A stretch of 64,000 nucleotides of DNA. It comes from Agarophyton chilense (Eukaryota; Rhodophyta; Florideophyceae; Gracilariales; Gracilariaceae). Numbering within the stretch: position 1 is the stretch's first letter; each line of letters opens with the position of its first letter. Position numbers and translations under genes: made by a program. Shown here piece by piece: positions 1 through 8,851 of this stretch. The notes below the pieces were generated by a model. The model was given only the letters and a program-made list of their open reading frames with translations. It searched no databases and was not told the origin of the DNA. The stretch is from assembly GCA_030374765.1 (NCBI GenBank), contig JARGXX010000034.1:248001-312000 (forward strand). The letters are read 5' to 3'.

Positions 1-1867
1 ACCTCCGGGTCGGCAAGTGCTTTATCTGTCGTAGGTAATCGAGAGAGGGCGTCTGCTTGGGTGTTCTGGACACCCTTTTTGTAGACGACCTCGAAGTCGA
101 ATTCCGCTAAGCGAAGGCGCCACCGCATTAAGCGGCCAGAAGGATCTGCGATGTTCAGCAGCTACCTCAACGAGGCATGGTCCGTGTACACGGTGAAATG
201 AACGCCCATGAGGTATGGGCGCAGAGTGGATAGCGCCCAGACCACTGCGAGGCACTCCTTCTCGGAGACCGAGTAGTTGCGCTCGTGGACGTTCAGCGTG
301 CGGGACCAACAGCCAATTGGTTTGCATTACCCCTCGGGGGTGGTTTGGAACAGTGCGCAGCCCACCTGGTGGTCGCTGGCGTCGGTGTCGATGGAGTAGG
401 GAAGCCCAGGTTTAGGCGAGGATAGGATGGGAGCTGTCGTAACTGCCTTAATCAAGGAGCGAAAAGATTCCGACTGATCGGTGGTAAACGGCGCAAGCTT
501 CGGTGGCTGGCCCTTCCGCAGTAGCGCGTTTAGCGGAGCGGCGATATCCGAGAAACTAGGTAAAACCGTCGATCGACGTTGACCAGACCTAAAAAGGATC
601 GGAGCTCCGTTTGAGTACGGGGCTCCTTCGCCTCGCAGAGGGACTTGATACGAACTTGTTCGATCATTAACCGTCCTGGACGGATGACGTGCCCGAGATA
701 CTTCACCGTGTCGGTGAAAAACTCGCACTTCCTCAACTTGAGGGTTATTCCTGCGTCTTGCAGTACGGTCATCACGTCCCGCACGTGGGTCAGGTGATCG
801 CCCAGGTTTCTGGAAAAGACAATGATGTCGTCCAAGAAGACAAGGCACGTGCGACACTTGAAACGCGACATCAGTATGTCTATTGCCCTTTGAAAGGTGG
901 CCGGTGCATTGGTTAAACCAAACGGCATCCGCTTGAAGCGGTAGGAACCCGAGTGGCAAACAAACGCGGTTTTGTCTCGGTCCTCTTCCCGGACTGGGAC
1001 TTGCCAGTAGCCCTAGTTAGCATCCAGAGCCGTAAACACGGTAGCGTCCCCGAGCGAGTCTATACACTCGTCCATGCGCGGAATCGGGTAGGTGTCCCTC
1101 ACGGTGACGGCGTTGAGGCGGCGGTAGTCAACGCAAAACCGCCACGTGCCGTCAGCCTTGAAGGCCAGCACCACCGGTGAAGCCCAAGGAGATTGGGCGG
1201 GCTCGATGACTCCAGTACGGAGCATATTGTCCACCTGAAATTCTTCCTCCTCACGAACTTTCGGTCCCGCCCTGTAAGGAAGTTGTGCAACCGGACGTGC
1301 CTCCGGTAGCAAGTCTATCCGATGTTCGGTTGTATTGATCTCACCCAGTGAGCCGTCCCACATTGTGGTAAAGTCGCATAGCATTCCGCGTAAGCGGTCC
1401 CGGTGTGAGACCGGTACATGACTCAGGTCCAGGTCCTCGAGGGCCTTGATCGGGTCTATCTTATCGTAGCTCGTAGGCTGTGCCCTGGTGTCAGGTGTGC
1501 GAACCGACGAGGTCGGAAATGTATCCGTCTTGACGGTTTTATCGAGCGCCAACTGCTGGGCCTCCCCGGAGGTTTCTGCACCGGATACCGGGAGACCATC
1601 CTCGGTAGAGGGAGTTATTCCGAGTACTTCGGCAGCCGTCACCTTTGTAGGGAGCATCGCGAGCGGGTGCGGCGTCACAGACCCAATGACTTGGTCCTTT
1701 GCCAGCGTCTGGGGAGTTTTTCCCAGATTGGCAACCAACACCCTGAAAGGGGAATTCAGCGTTACTTGCACGATTCCGTTCGCAACGGTTAACTGAAATT
1801 TCTCGTACAACGAGGGCAAGGGCTGAACAACCCGAAGACCGTGTGGACGGGAATTGACTGAAACCAT
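1..1867 (-). pseudogene. Element A pol: reverse transcriptase and RNase H, broken
   Basis: RT copies element RNA into DNA and RNase H removes the RNA strand. Visible RT marks are FCVDYRRLN, the LDAN of motif A, MPFGLTNAP, and the catalytic FLDD box within the frame at 530-928. RNase H begins with SIDTDASD near 330-420. The frame 1013-1867 joins the frame 530-928 without a shift across one amber codon (1013-1015) directly after LDAN. A frameshift near 545 moves the reading to the frame ending at 327, and a further shift near 327 hides the rest of RNase H, whose translated sense continues to the window edge. Upstream, 1400-1867 is the protease-to-RT linker. Confidence 0.88.
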
Positions 1868-2535
1868 AACCTGGCTCTCCGGGGTATGGTGACTGACGAG
1901 GCAACGCGTAGCTTCGTAGAATCCCGGTTCGCCGGTGTGGGTTCCTGCGCAGCAGGTAGAGGAACGTGTTTCTTCGATGCTCGCTTCAGCGTTTGACGAA
2001 CAATGGGGACGGTCGATCCGTCCTCAAGTTCCACCTGCTTAAGGCGTGGGCGGATGGCGTCGACAAACCTGTCGCAGTAGTCACATTCCAGTATAACTGG
2101 CGCGGCCAGCGAGCGGCACACAATAAAAGTTAGTTTAACCACCATCCGCCCTAGCCTGACGACCAGGTCGATCACACCAACCGTTTTCAACAGGTTGTTA
2201 TTGGCGTCTGAGACGTCGGGTACCGTTTCAGAACGGATGAGTGACCGCAATGGCGGGGGTAAAACCGATTCCACAATAAAGTTCGGCCCAGCACCTGTAC
2301 CCAGGACAGTGAGATATCTCACCATAAACTGCGTGTGCAGACCAAGGTCAGCGTAAACCTTGTAGTTACGCTTGGCCATTACCATGACTCTATCCGGGAT
2401 CCGGTTATTTCTAATCCGTATCCACGGGCGACGCAAAACACCGAGGTGTGTAGAGTCCGCGTCTGCGATGTCCTTCCTTGTCAGGATTTTCACCGGGGAG
2501 CGAGGCATCGGCGCCTCGGGCGTCGTCAGCCTCAA
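1789..2535 (-). pseudogene. Element A aspartic protease, catalytic Asp lost
   Basis: Retroviral-type protease domain that should mature the polyprotein. The active-site loop reads VLGTGAGPN where B and C have LDTGAGPN: the codon at 2299-2301 is GGT (Gly) instead of GAT (Asp). The downstream sheet (LVVRLGRMVVKLTFIVC, then an ILECDYCDRF stretch matching the ILGTSFIDR-type motif of D) is recognisable. The frame is open for 248 codons and overlaps the RT-side frame at 1789-1867, so a frameshift separates the two here. The single-base loss of the catalytic residue makes self-processing unlikely. Confidence 0.8.
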
Positions 2536-2570
2536 CTCTGAGGACGCCTCTCCCGAAGGGGAGACTCCCT

Positions 2571-3179
2571 CTATTCTTTTCCCTGTACAGGGTTTTGGTC
2601 GGGCGAAGGCCCTACTTCCTCGGCAACGAGTGCATGATTCCGTTGCACGGTAGCTACCGCAGGAGCGTGTTGAGATCCACCAGCGTGGTTTGGCGCTGGT
2701 GCGGCGCGTGTCGGCTGAGCCGGTTTGTACCGAGAATTCGGAGTGTGAGCCAATGCGTTGGAGAAGTCCGTCTTCGCGCGGAGATATGACGTGAGTGGCA
2801 CGGAGCCCTTCTCCTGCGGGGAGAGGGCTTCGTAATTATCCACCACTCGCGCCATATCGCGTAGCGATAAAAGGCATTGCGGGGAGGTGTGTCCGCGCTC
2901 GTAGCACAAGTGGCACGCCAACGTCACTCCCGCGTTTCGCGGTACGGAATTCCGAACATCGGTGTATGTTCCGGGTTCCCGGTTTCCAACCCATCCAGGG
3001 CGCTGACTTCGTGTCATTCCGTTCGAGTACGGCATACGGGGGGCCGGAGTGCGGCGGTCATTAAGATAAAAGACCTGCCCGTTCTCCGTGTCCCTTGCGG
3101 TTGAGTCAACCGAGCCATCCGTCGTGGACGGTAATTCCGTTGTCGGAATAGATAAACGATCGTGATGGATGACATTCAT
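2571..3179 (-). CDS. Element A Gag C-terminal part with CCHC knuckle
   Basis: Nucleocapsid part of Gag, which binds element RNA. A canonical CX2CX4HX4C knuckle is visible (CHLCYERGHTSPQC), followed by a conserved helix-like tail (LSLRDMARV). The homologous segment in D reads CFFCLSVTQPCDC, where the His is gone. The frame of 202 codons lies between the capsid ORF (start at 4691) and the protease, in a different register from the capsid ORF, so either a frameshift or separate translation is implied. Confidence 0.82.
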   Translation of the reverse strand: MNVIHHDRLSIPTTELPSTTDGSVDSTARDTENGQVFYLNDRRTPAPRMPYSNGMTRSQRPGWVGNREPGTYTDVRNSVPRNAGVTLACHLCYERGHTSPQCLLSLRDMARVVDNYEALSPQEKGSVPLTSYLRAKTDFSNALAHTPNSRYKPAQPTRAAPAPNHAGGSQHAPAVATVQRNHALVAEEVGPSPDQNPVQGKE

Positions 3180-3218
3180 ATTGTCATAACCCTGTTTGGG
3201 GATGCCATCCGTCGCAAA

Positions 3219-4691
3219 TCACGGTGAAGAAGAGTCCGACTCAAGCAGCAAAGCCTTAGCGGCCTCCGACCGGGTTCCGGGATTGCGTGCACGTAGTGCA
3301 TCTCCCTCTGCGCGGGCAAACTGTACGAGTTCAAGGTAGGTCACCTTCGGCTCTTGTTTCCTGTAACGGGCGACAAGAGTCTTGATGGGTGGATCCAAGC
3401 CATCAATGAACATCGTACAGCGTTCCCCAGCGGGGTATACATTACCACAACGGTGGAAAGCCTTATTCAGGCGTACCGAGTAATCGGTCTCGAGCTCGCC
3501 GGAGCATTGTCGAGTGTCTCGCAAAGCGAGTATTGCCGCTTGTATCGCGGAGTTGGTTGCGTAGGAACGCAGAAGGTACTGCACGGCCTCGGGACAGCAG
3601 GTCACACTTCCTTCGGAGGCTCGCGACGAGCCCCGAACCGACAAAAACTGATCTTCAGCGACACCCGGTAGAAAGTAGGGTAGCGCCAGGTAGGCTTGCC
3701 CTTTGTTCATTCCGAGTATATCGGCTTCCGCTACAAAGCGGTGTAGGAAATCCAAGACCAGAATTGGATCATCCCCAGTAAACGACTGGTTACGAAGCGA
3801 AAGCTGCATCCGCTTGATGCAGTCTTTCACTTTACCCGTGTCACGCGGTGTCCGACCTAAAGAGGAATCTTCTAGCCGGTAATACCGGTAGGACAAGAGT
3901 GTTCTGTACAGAGGGTTGGTGGGCTTCAAGGGTTTGAGGCCCGGATGTCGCCGACCCTTGGGGCGCGACCGGATGGCCCCGTAGGTGGCAGAGGACCGCT
4001 TTGAGCGTAAAGAGCGCCCATAACGATCCTGTGGGTCATCGATCACCGACGAATCGGAACTCTCCGAGTCACTCGGTTTACCGTCCGACTCAGATGATGA
4101 GTCGGACGGGTGTCCGTGCTTACGGTTAGAATCCCGGTTCTTCCGGCTCTTCCGGTTCCGCGACTGGGTCTCTCGATGAGAGACAACCGGTCTAGCCGCG
4201 TTCGCGGGCGAGGTTAACGTCCTCACGACCGACTCAAGTCGGCTTCGGAGACGCTCGAAGCGATTCTCCATACCTTCTGCGAAGGAAGACGGAGCGCCAA
4301 AACACTCGAGTAGTGTATTGACGTCCGACCGCAATACGCGGATATCCTCTGCTACCTCACTTGGAGGGGGGTTAGCCAGGCTTCCTTGTAAAGAGGTAAA
4401 CTCCCTCGAGAGGGTATTGTGAGCAGCCCGCAGAAAGCGGAGCTGCTCTTCCAAGCGTACAATCCGCGCTTGGTCGACCAACCGCGGAGGCGGAGAAACC
4501 ACCGTTGCGACTGTCGTTAACCCGGAATCGGGCTGCGGGTCTTCAGTGCCGGTGACCAGTATCTCCCGGGAATGGGGTGTTGGAGCCAAGGCCTGTAAAA
4601 CATCAGTGCCCCTGGCATCACCGCTTTGGCGGGAACAGCTGCGTGTTGCAGGAGGCTCCATGCTAGGCGGTTTCCTTGGCATTGGCCACAC
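3219..4691 (-). CDS. Element A Gag (matrix/capsid), 490 aa, intact frame
   Basis: Structural protein of the virus-like particle. The N-terminal half is polar with Arg/Lys- and Ser/Asp-rich stretches (residues about 170-250). The C-terminal half holds a capsid-like region beginning near VKDCIKRMQLSLRNQSFTG and containing DPILVLDFLHRF, which aligns with DPIAVIEFVQKF in B and DPTAVIEFLQKF in C. No stop interrupts it, making it one of the best-preserved frames in the window. Start taken at the 4691 ATG. A helix/coiled-coil stretch rich in RLEEQLRFLR is seen near residues 75-110. Confidence 0.85.
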   Translation of the reverse strand: MWPMPRKPPSMEPPATRSCSRQSGDARGTDVLQALAPTPHSREILVTGTEDPQPDSGLTTVATVVSPPPRLVDQARIVRLEEQLRFLRAAHNTLSREFTSLQGSLANPPPSEVAEDIRVLRSDVNTLLECFGAPSSFAEGMENRFERLRSRLESVVRTLTSPANAARPVVSHRETQSRNRKSRKNRDSNRKHGHPSDSSSESDGKPSDSESSDSSVIDDPQDRYGRSLRSKRSSATYGAIRSRPKGRRHPGLKPLKPTNPLYRTLLSYRYYRLEDSSLGRTPRDTGKVKDCIKRMQLSLRNQSFTGDDPILVLDFLHRFVAEADILGMNKGQAYLALPYFLPGVAEDQFLSVRGSSRASEGSVTCCPEAVQYLLRSYATNSAIQAAILALRDTRQCSGELETDYSVRLNKAFHRCGNVYPAGERCTMFIDGLDPPIKTLVARYRKQEPKVTYLELVQFARAEGDALRARNPGTRSEAAKALLLESDSSSP

Positions 4692-5299
4692 CGTCTCGAT
4701 GGAAGAATAGAGAGCAAACCGGTGAGACCGGAGAAAACGCGTTAAACGGAAAACAACCTCAGAGAGGACACAAGCGGTCTTGATTTCTAAGTCGGGAGAC
4801 CAATTTGTAGGACAAGGCCCCCAAGGGGGAAAACCTACGAAGACGTCCGGATCTTCCTCTCACGAGATAACCGGCGCGGTAGAGCCCTCCCAGGGATCGG
4901 CGCGCAATGCCGGGTGTAAGCCGGAGCCGAACCGTCGCGACGGGCACAGTGAGGCTGAAAGAAGCCGAGGATATCCGCTGAAGCGGTGCTTGCGTATCCT
5001 CTGAGGAGGCAAAACCCACGAGAGTGGCGAGCACGACAGGTGTCCGTGCGAGCCGCAAGAGCGGGAATTGCCCAATGAAGGGGAGGAAAATGGGAACGGA
5101 GGCAAGAGGGGACTCGGGAATAGCCACTGCCGGGTGTAGCAAACCGTATACACGGGCGGAACCACGAAAGTGGGAATAGATACCCAACACACGAAGGCTG
5201 CTTGAACGTCCAAGGGGGTTGGGAAGCCGTGCACCACGGGAAATCCCTCCGTAAGGAGTTGTATATCCGCGCAGGTGGTTCGACCCCGAGCTAAGATCT

Positions 5300-5308
5300 G
5301 GAAGACCA
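5300..5308 (-). promoter_or_regulatory. Candidate tRNA primer-binding site of element A
   Basis: On the minus strand just upstream of Gag the sequence reads TGGTCTTCC. The primer-binding candidates of C (TGGTCTCCC, right after its left LTR) and of D (TGGTCTCCT, right after its 5' LTR) share TGGTCT and the position. TGG at the start is the usual complement of a tRNA CCA end. The tRNA itself cannot be named from this. Confidence 0.45.
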
Positions 5309-5335
5309 AGATAACCCTTGTTGGGGACTTTACTG

Positions 5336-5376
5336 GACCGGCGGCCGCGAGACCGGCGGCCGCGAGACCGGCGGCC
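5336..5376. repeat. GC-rich 15-bp tandem repeat, 2.7 copies
   Basis: The unit gaccggcggccgcga is repeated without change and each unit contains a NotI-type GCGGCCGC. It lies at the 5' end of element A, upstream of its primer-site candidate. Function unknown. Confidence 0.9.
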
Positions 5377-5644
5377 TAAGTACTGTAATCACCGTAGAAT
5401 AGAATAAATAAAGTCTATCCTAAATAGCTAAATGTCCGTCTAACAAAAGTGGCCAATCTGGAGGCCACGTGACGCGCTGGCGCTGCGGCCACGCGTATGG
5501 CACCCGGTCCCGCCGGTGCATCACCGGCGTTCCGGCCATCGTCGTGAAAACGGATTACTCCTACTCATAACGAGGTTGCACGCTGGAGGCTCCGGAAAAA
5601 ACTTAAGTCCCCAAAAACCTCCCTGGAGGACGTTGCTCTTCACC
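5377..5644. other. Gene-free junction between elements A and B
   Basis: No supported gene. It may hold the truncated 5' LTR of A, since a TG (5319-5320) sits close to the primer-site candidate, but no second LTR copy is available in the window to test this. Homology between B and C starts at about 5645. Confidence 0.5.
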
Positions 5645-6225
5645 ATTGAGGTTTAGAACTCGGCGCCAGTATCGGTTGGGGAGGCTGCGCGACGACGCCG
5701 GCGCACGAATTGAACAACAACCATTCAGGTAAGGACTGTCATGAAGGCGATGCAATGTAACTAGCGCGCTCGCCGACACCGTTTCGGTAGTGGCCCTGCT
5801 TACTTGCGATTCTGCTTCCGCATAGCCCCCCCTCTGTCTAACCAAGTTGGTGTCTCACCTCTTCCGGTTACTCAAACCTCAGTTCCCTCCTAGGTCCCTG
5901 CGCGCGCCGTCTGGCCTGGTCTTTCCCGCGGCTCGAGAACCCTTCAGGCATTGGTGCCCTTAATTGGCGGCGTCGCGACCGTAACCGTTCTGTCCGGCTT
6001 TCCCTGAAGGTTTCCTGGCTTCTCGACCTTTCAGGTTCTTTCTACCTTGTAAGGTTTGACTCGTGGCGCCGGTGGGGCCTGAGCCTGCGTCGATACAACC
6101 ATAGAGGTTTTGGCCTGGGTCTGTGGTGGGAGATTCCGGTTGTGAGACCTTATTGGTGTTGAGCGGCCCCGTCGGTAATTACGCGACGTTTTTCCGGTTT
6201 TGCACTCTGGTTTGCCCTCAACGCG
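5645..6225. other. Leader region between opposite ORF and lost 3' LTR of element B
   Basis: Homologous, inverted, to 27470-27780 in C. It is rich in the ACC-N5-GGT palindrome (for example near 5730, 5781, 6027 and 6100). A minus-strand frame of about 65 codons (5645-5845) is also open in C with many substitutions; whether it is coding is undecided. Confidence 0.55.
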
Positions 6226-8691
6226 ATGACAGGATCGGGTCGCCTCCACAAACGCGTTCGAACCCATTTGATACCACGTCGGTGCACCTCGCGCCGTATT
6301 GTGGATTCGGCACCGACACCTCGAAGGGGTGGATCGTCCCCACAAGCAGCACCAGCGCTCGAGAGACGTAAGATGCCGGCTACCATTGAGGTTGAAGAAG
6401 TTGGAGATTCCGAGGGGATTGATACCCCTGCAGTTATGCCTTTCAGGTCGGATCGGTCCCGTTCCACGACACCTTAAAGGTCTGGACCCGCTCGCGACTG
6501 CACGCCGGCCACTGTTGTCCCCGAAAGTTCGGTGTCGGTACTACCGGAAAGGTTGGATCCGTTGGCCGTCTCCTCAGAACGGACCGAGGAGGATCTACTT
6601 CAGAAGGATGAATACCCGCTGGTGTTCACCGCGACGGTGGAGGTCGAGTCATCACCTCGTTCGTCGGGTCGAGCTACGGCCTTCCCAACCATTTCAGGTA
6701 GCAGCCCATCTCGTCGCCGTGGACGCGGTGGTATTACCAGGAGGGTGACTCGTTCGACTTCGCGAACGCCGGCCAACATTGGGTTTCGCAGCATGCCTGT
6801 CCCTGCGACTCAGTTCTCCCCTGGGACTCCGGCCGACCCGTACCGACGCAGTGGTGGACTTCCTTCGACGACCCAAACCAATTGCGCTCACAATCTCGCG
6901 TTCGGTGCGGCGGGCTGGACGACGAGGCAGTATGGACCTTTTGGTATTACCTTCGACCAGGTGACAAACAATGACCTGTTGAAGCACGATTGGCCTGTGG
7001 CGGTGAGGAATTCGTCATTGCCGGAAGCTCTTACCAGACCACAATTGGATACCTACTTGGGTTTGTCCCGCTGGGACTGTGAGCTCCTTCGCTCCGTTTC
7101 ATTGCTTTTGAAGAAACGGGACCAAGAGTCTCAACCTCGTCAGAGTCGACTGGAATGTTACCGGAGTCCACAGCGTCGTACACCTTTGAAGTATTTCATC
7201 CCGCCGATATATCCGAGCGACTTGCCGTATGTGCGCATCAAACCGGAGCTGGATTATTACCGTCGATTGGTGGGGCAAGTGTGCCAGTATTCGTCTATTC
7301 CGGAGATTTACCTTCCGGTTTCACCTGACTTGGTTTCCCTGAATTGGCCTCTCACCACTATCAATTGGGCTGACCGTAGTAGATGGGGCGAGAATGCTGC
7401 AACGGAGAGTTGCGTTCGCACTCGCAACTCTTACACTCGTGTTATGCTTCTGTTTCATAATGTCGAGTACTTCTCACAACCTACGGATGGCAGATGCAAT
7501 TAGTAAATGCTTCGACCAGAGTGGTGGGAGTCCTATGAGGTTCCGTTATCGCTGAGCGTGCCCACTCCGCCGGTTTTGGCGTACTTCGGGAGTCAGATTT
7601 CCCGCAACCTAGAGTGGTATTATCTCATTTGGTCGATTGCCCTCTCGGAGTGTACCGTGTTGGTTGCCATCCTGGCTCTCGAGGCCGCCCGCTACGGTAT
7701 CGATTGGGATTGTCGCAATCCCGACTCTGACATATACCGAGATGATGTTCACCCTGTAGGGCGCATCTTCTTCATACCTCCGAGGGTTGCCCAGGATATT
7801 TTCCGATTTGGTTACGAGAACATCGTGGAGGGGACCGATTATACCGTGAAGGATTTGAACTCGTATCTCGAGCAGAGCAAGAATTACCATTGGGATTCCC
7901 ATCAAGGTTAGGAGGCTTTCGATCCCGCAACTTGAGAGATTGTGCCTCGCCACGCCCAATATTATTTCGGTAATCCTCCTGTTTATGGAGCTCCCGCGAA
8001 CCCCGAACCTTATCACGGTACTGTGGAGAGACCAGTTGGTCGTTATGTTGGTCCCTTCCCGTCCGAGCCGTTTCCTCAAGGTCGTAAGTCGCCTATCCCT
8101 ACGGTTGTGACTCCTACTCAACCGAGCTCCTCGCGGACTGCTGCTCCGGGTCGACCTCTGTTGGTGGGTATTGCTCGTCCTACGCCTCAACCTATGATGG
8201 ATTCTCCGGCCGTGGTCGGCTTGCTGGCTCGAATTCGCCAGTCTTTCGTCACCAACTTTCAGAGGGCTGGGCCTACCTCCGTGGTTGCTGCATTAACGCT
8301 CCTTGAAGGTTTTCTGCCGCGCCATGCGCAGTACATGAAGGCGCTAAACCAACTTGGGGAGTTCCGGAATCAGTTCCAGTTGGACATGTTTCAACTGGCC
8401 ACCCGTCAGGTTGCCAATCTGGCAAGCGTCTCTGCTGCAACGCCATCTGATCCTTTGACAGATCCTCTTCTAGGTGCAAACTTGAACCCTGCGGTTTTGC
8501 AACCTGCTCCGGCGGTTCCTTTCGTTCATCCTCTTTTGGTTTCGACTCCTCTCCCCAGTGGTGGGGCTACCACTCCTTCGCTACCTCTGAGGTCGATGGC
8601 TCCTAGCATTTCCGCTGGTTTTCCTCCGTGGGTAGTAAATAACACTGGTTCTCCAGATTTCATTGCTCCTAAACCGACAGGTCCTTCTTAA
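6226..8691 (+). pseudogene. Opposite-strand ORF of element B (unknown family, about 820 codons)
   Basis: One plus-strand frame runs from about 6226 to the stop at 8691, broken only by TAA 6475, adjacent TAG-TAA 7501-7506, TAG 7909 and TGA 7933. It is convergent with pol, ending about 160 bp from the pol stop (8852). Parts in order: Arg/Ser-rich N-terminal region (to about 6780), a Trp/Tyr-rich globular core (6900-7910) with the motifs SDLPYVRIK and VPTPPVLAYFGSQI, a Pro/Ser linker (7950-8260), and a helical, probably coiled-coil segment (LNQLGEFRNQFQLDMF) near 8340-8430, then a Pro-rich tail. Element E encodes a clearly related core (ADMPYVRCK, VPTPFVVAYHLSQL). C keeps only the coiled-coil end. 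No enzyme motif, knuckle or membrane segment is recognised; function unknown. Confidence 0.75.
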
Positions 8692-8851
8692 AGTAAATTG
8701 TTGTCTCTTCTTGTCTCCTCTACTGTTACATTTGGTTGATATTTCGTGTCCTCCCTTGTACGCAATCTGACACGCATATGCGTCCACCTTCTGCGTAAAA
8801 CGACGTCTTTTTCCCCCCTTCCTTAGGCCTGAGTACCACGAAGGTCTAAGG
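8692..8851. other. Convergent intergenic segment of element B
   Basis: Short region between the opposite ORF and the pol stop; homologous to about 26960-27190 in C. It carries no gene. Convergent transcripts would overlap or terminate here. Confidence 0.6.

Larger units (their letters stand above)
1..5640 (-). mobile_element. Ty3/gypsy element A, partial and degenerate
   Basis: Reading leftward on the minus strand, the order is leader, Gag, CCHC knuckle, protease, RT and RNase H, the standard gypsy order; integrase and 3' LTR lie beyond the left edge. Gag is a clean 490-codon frame, but the protease lacks its catalytic Asp and the RT carries an in-frame amber and frameshifts, so the copy is dead. 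It differs clearly from B/C in Gag and protease sequence, so it is a separate family. The right boundary is approximate: element B begins at about 5645, and no intact 5' LTR is recognised between 5319 and 5644. Confidence 0.9.
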
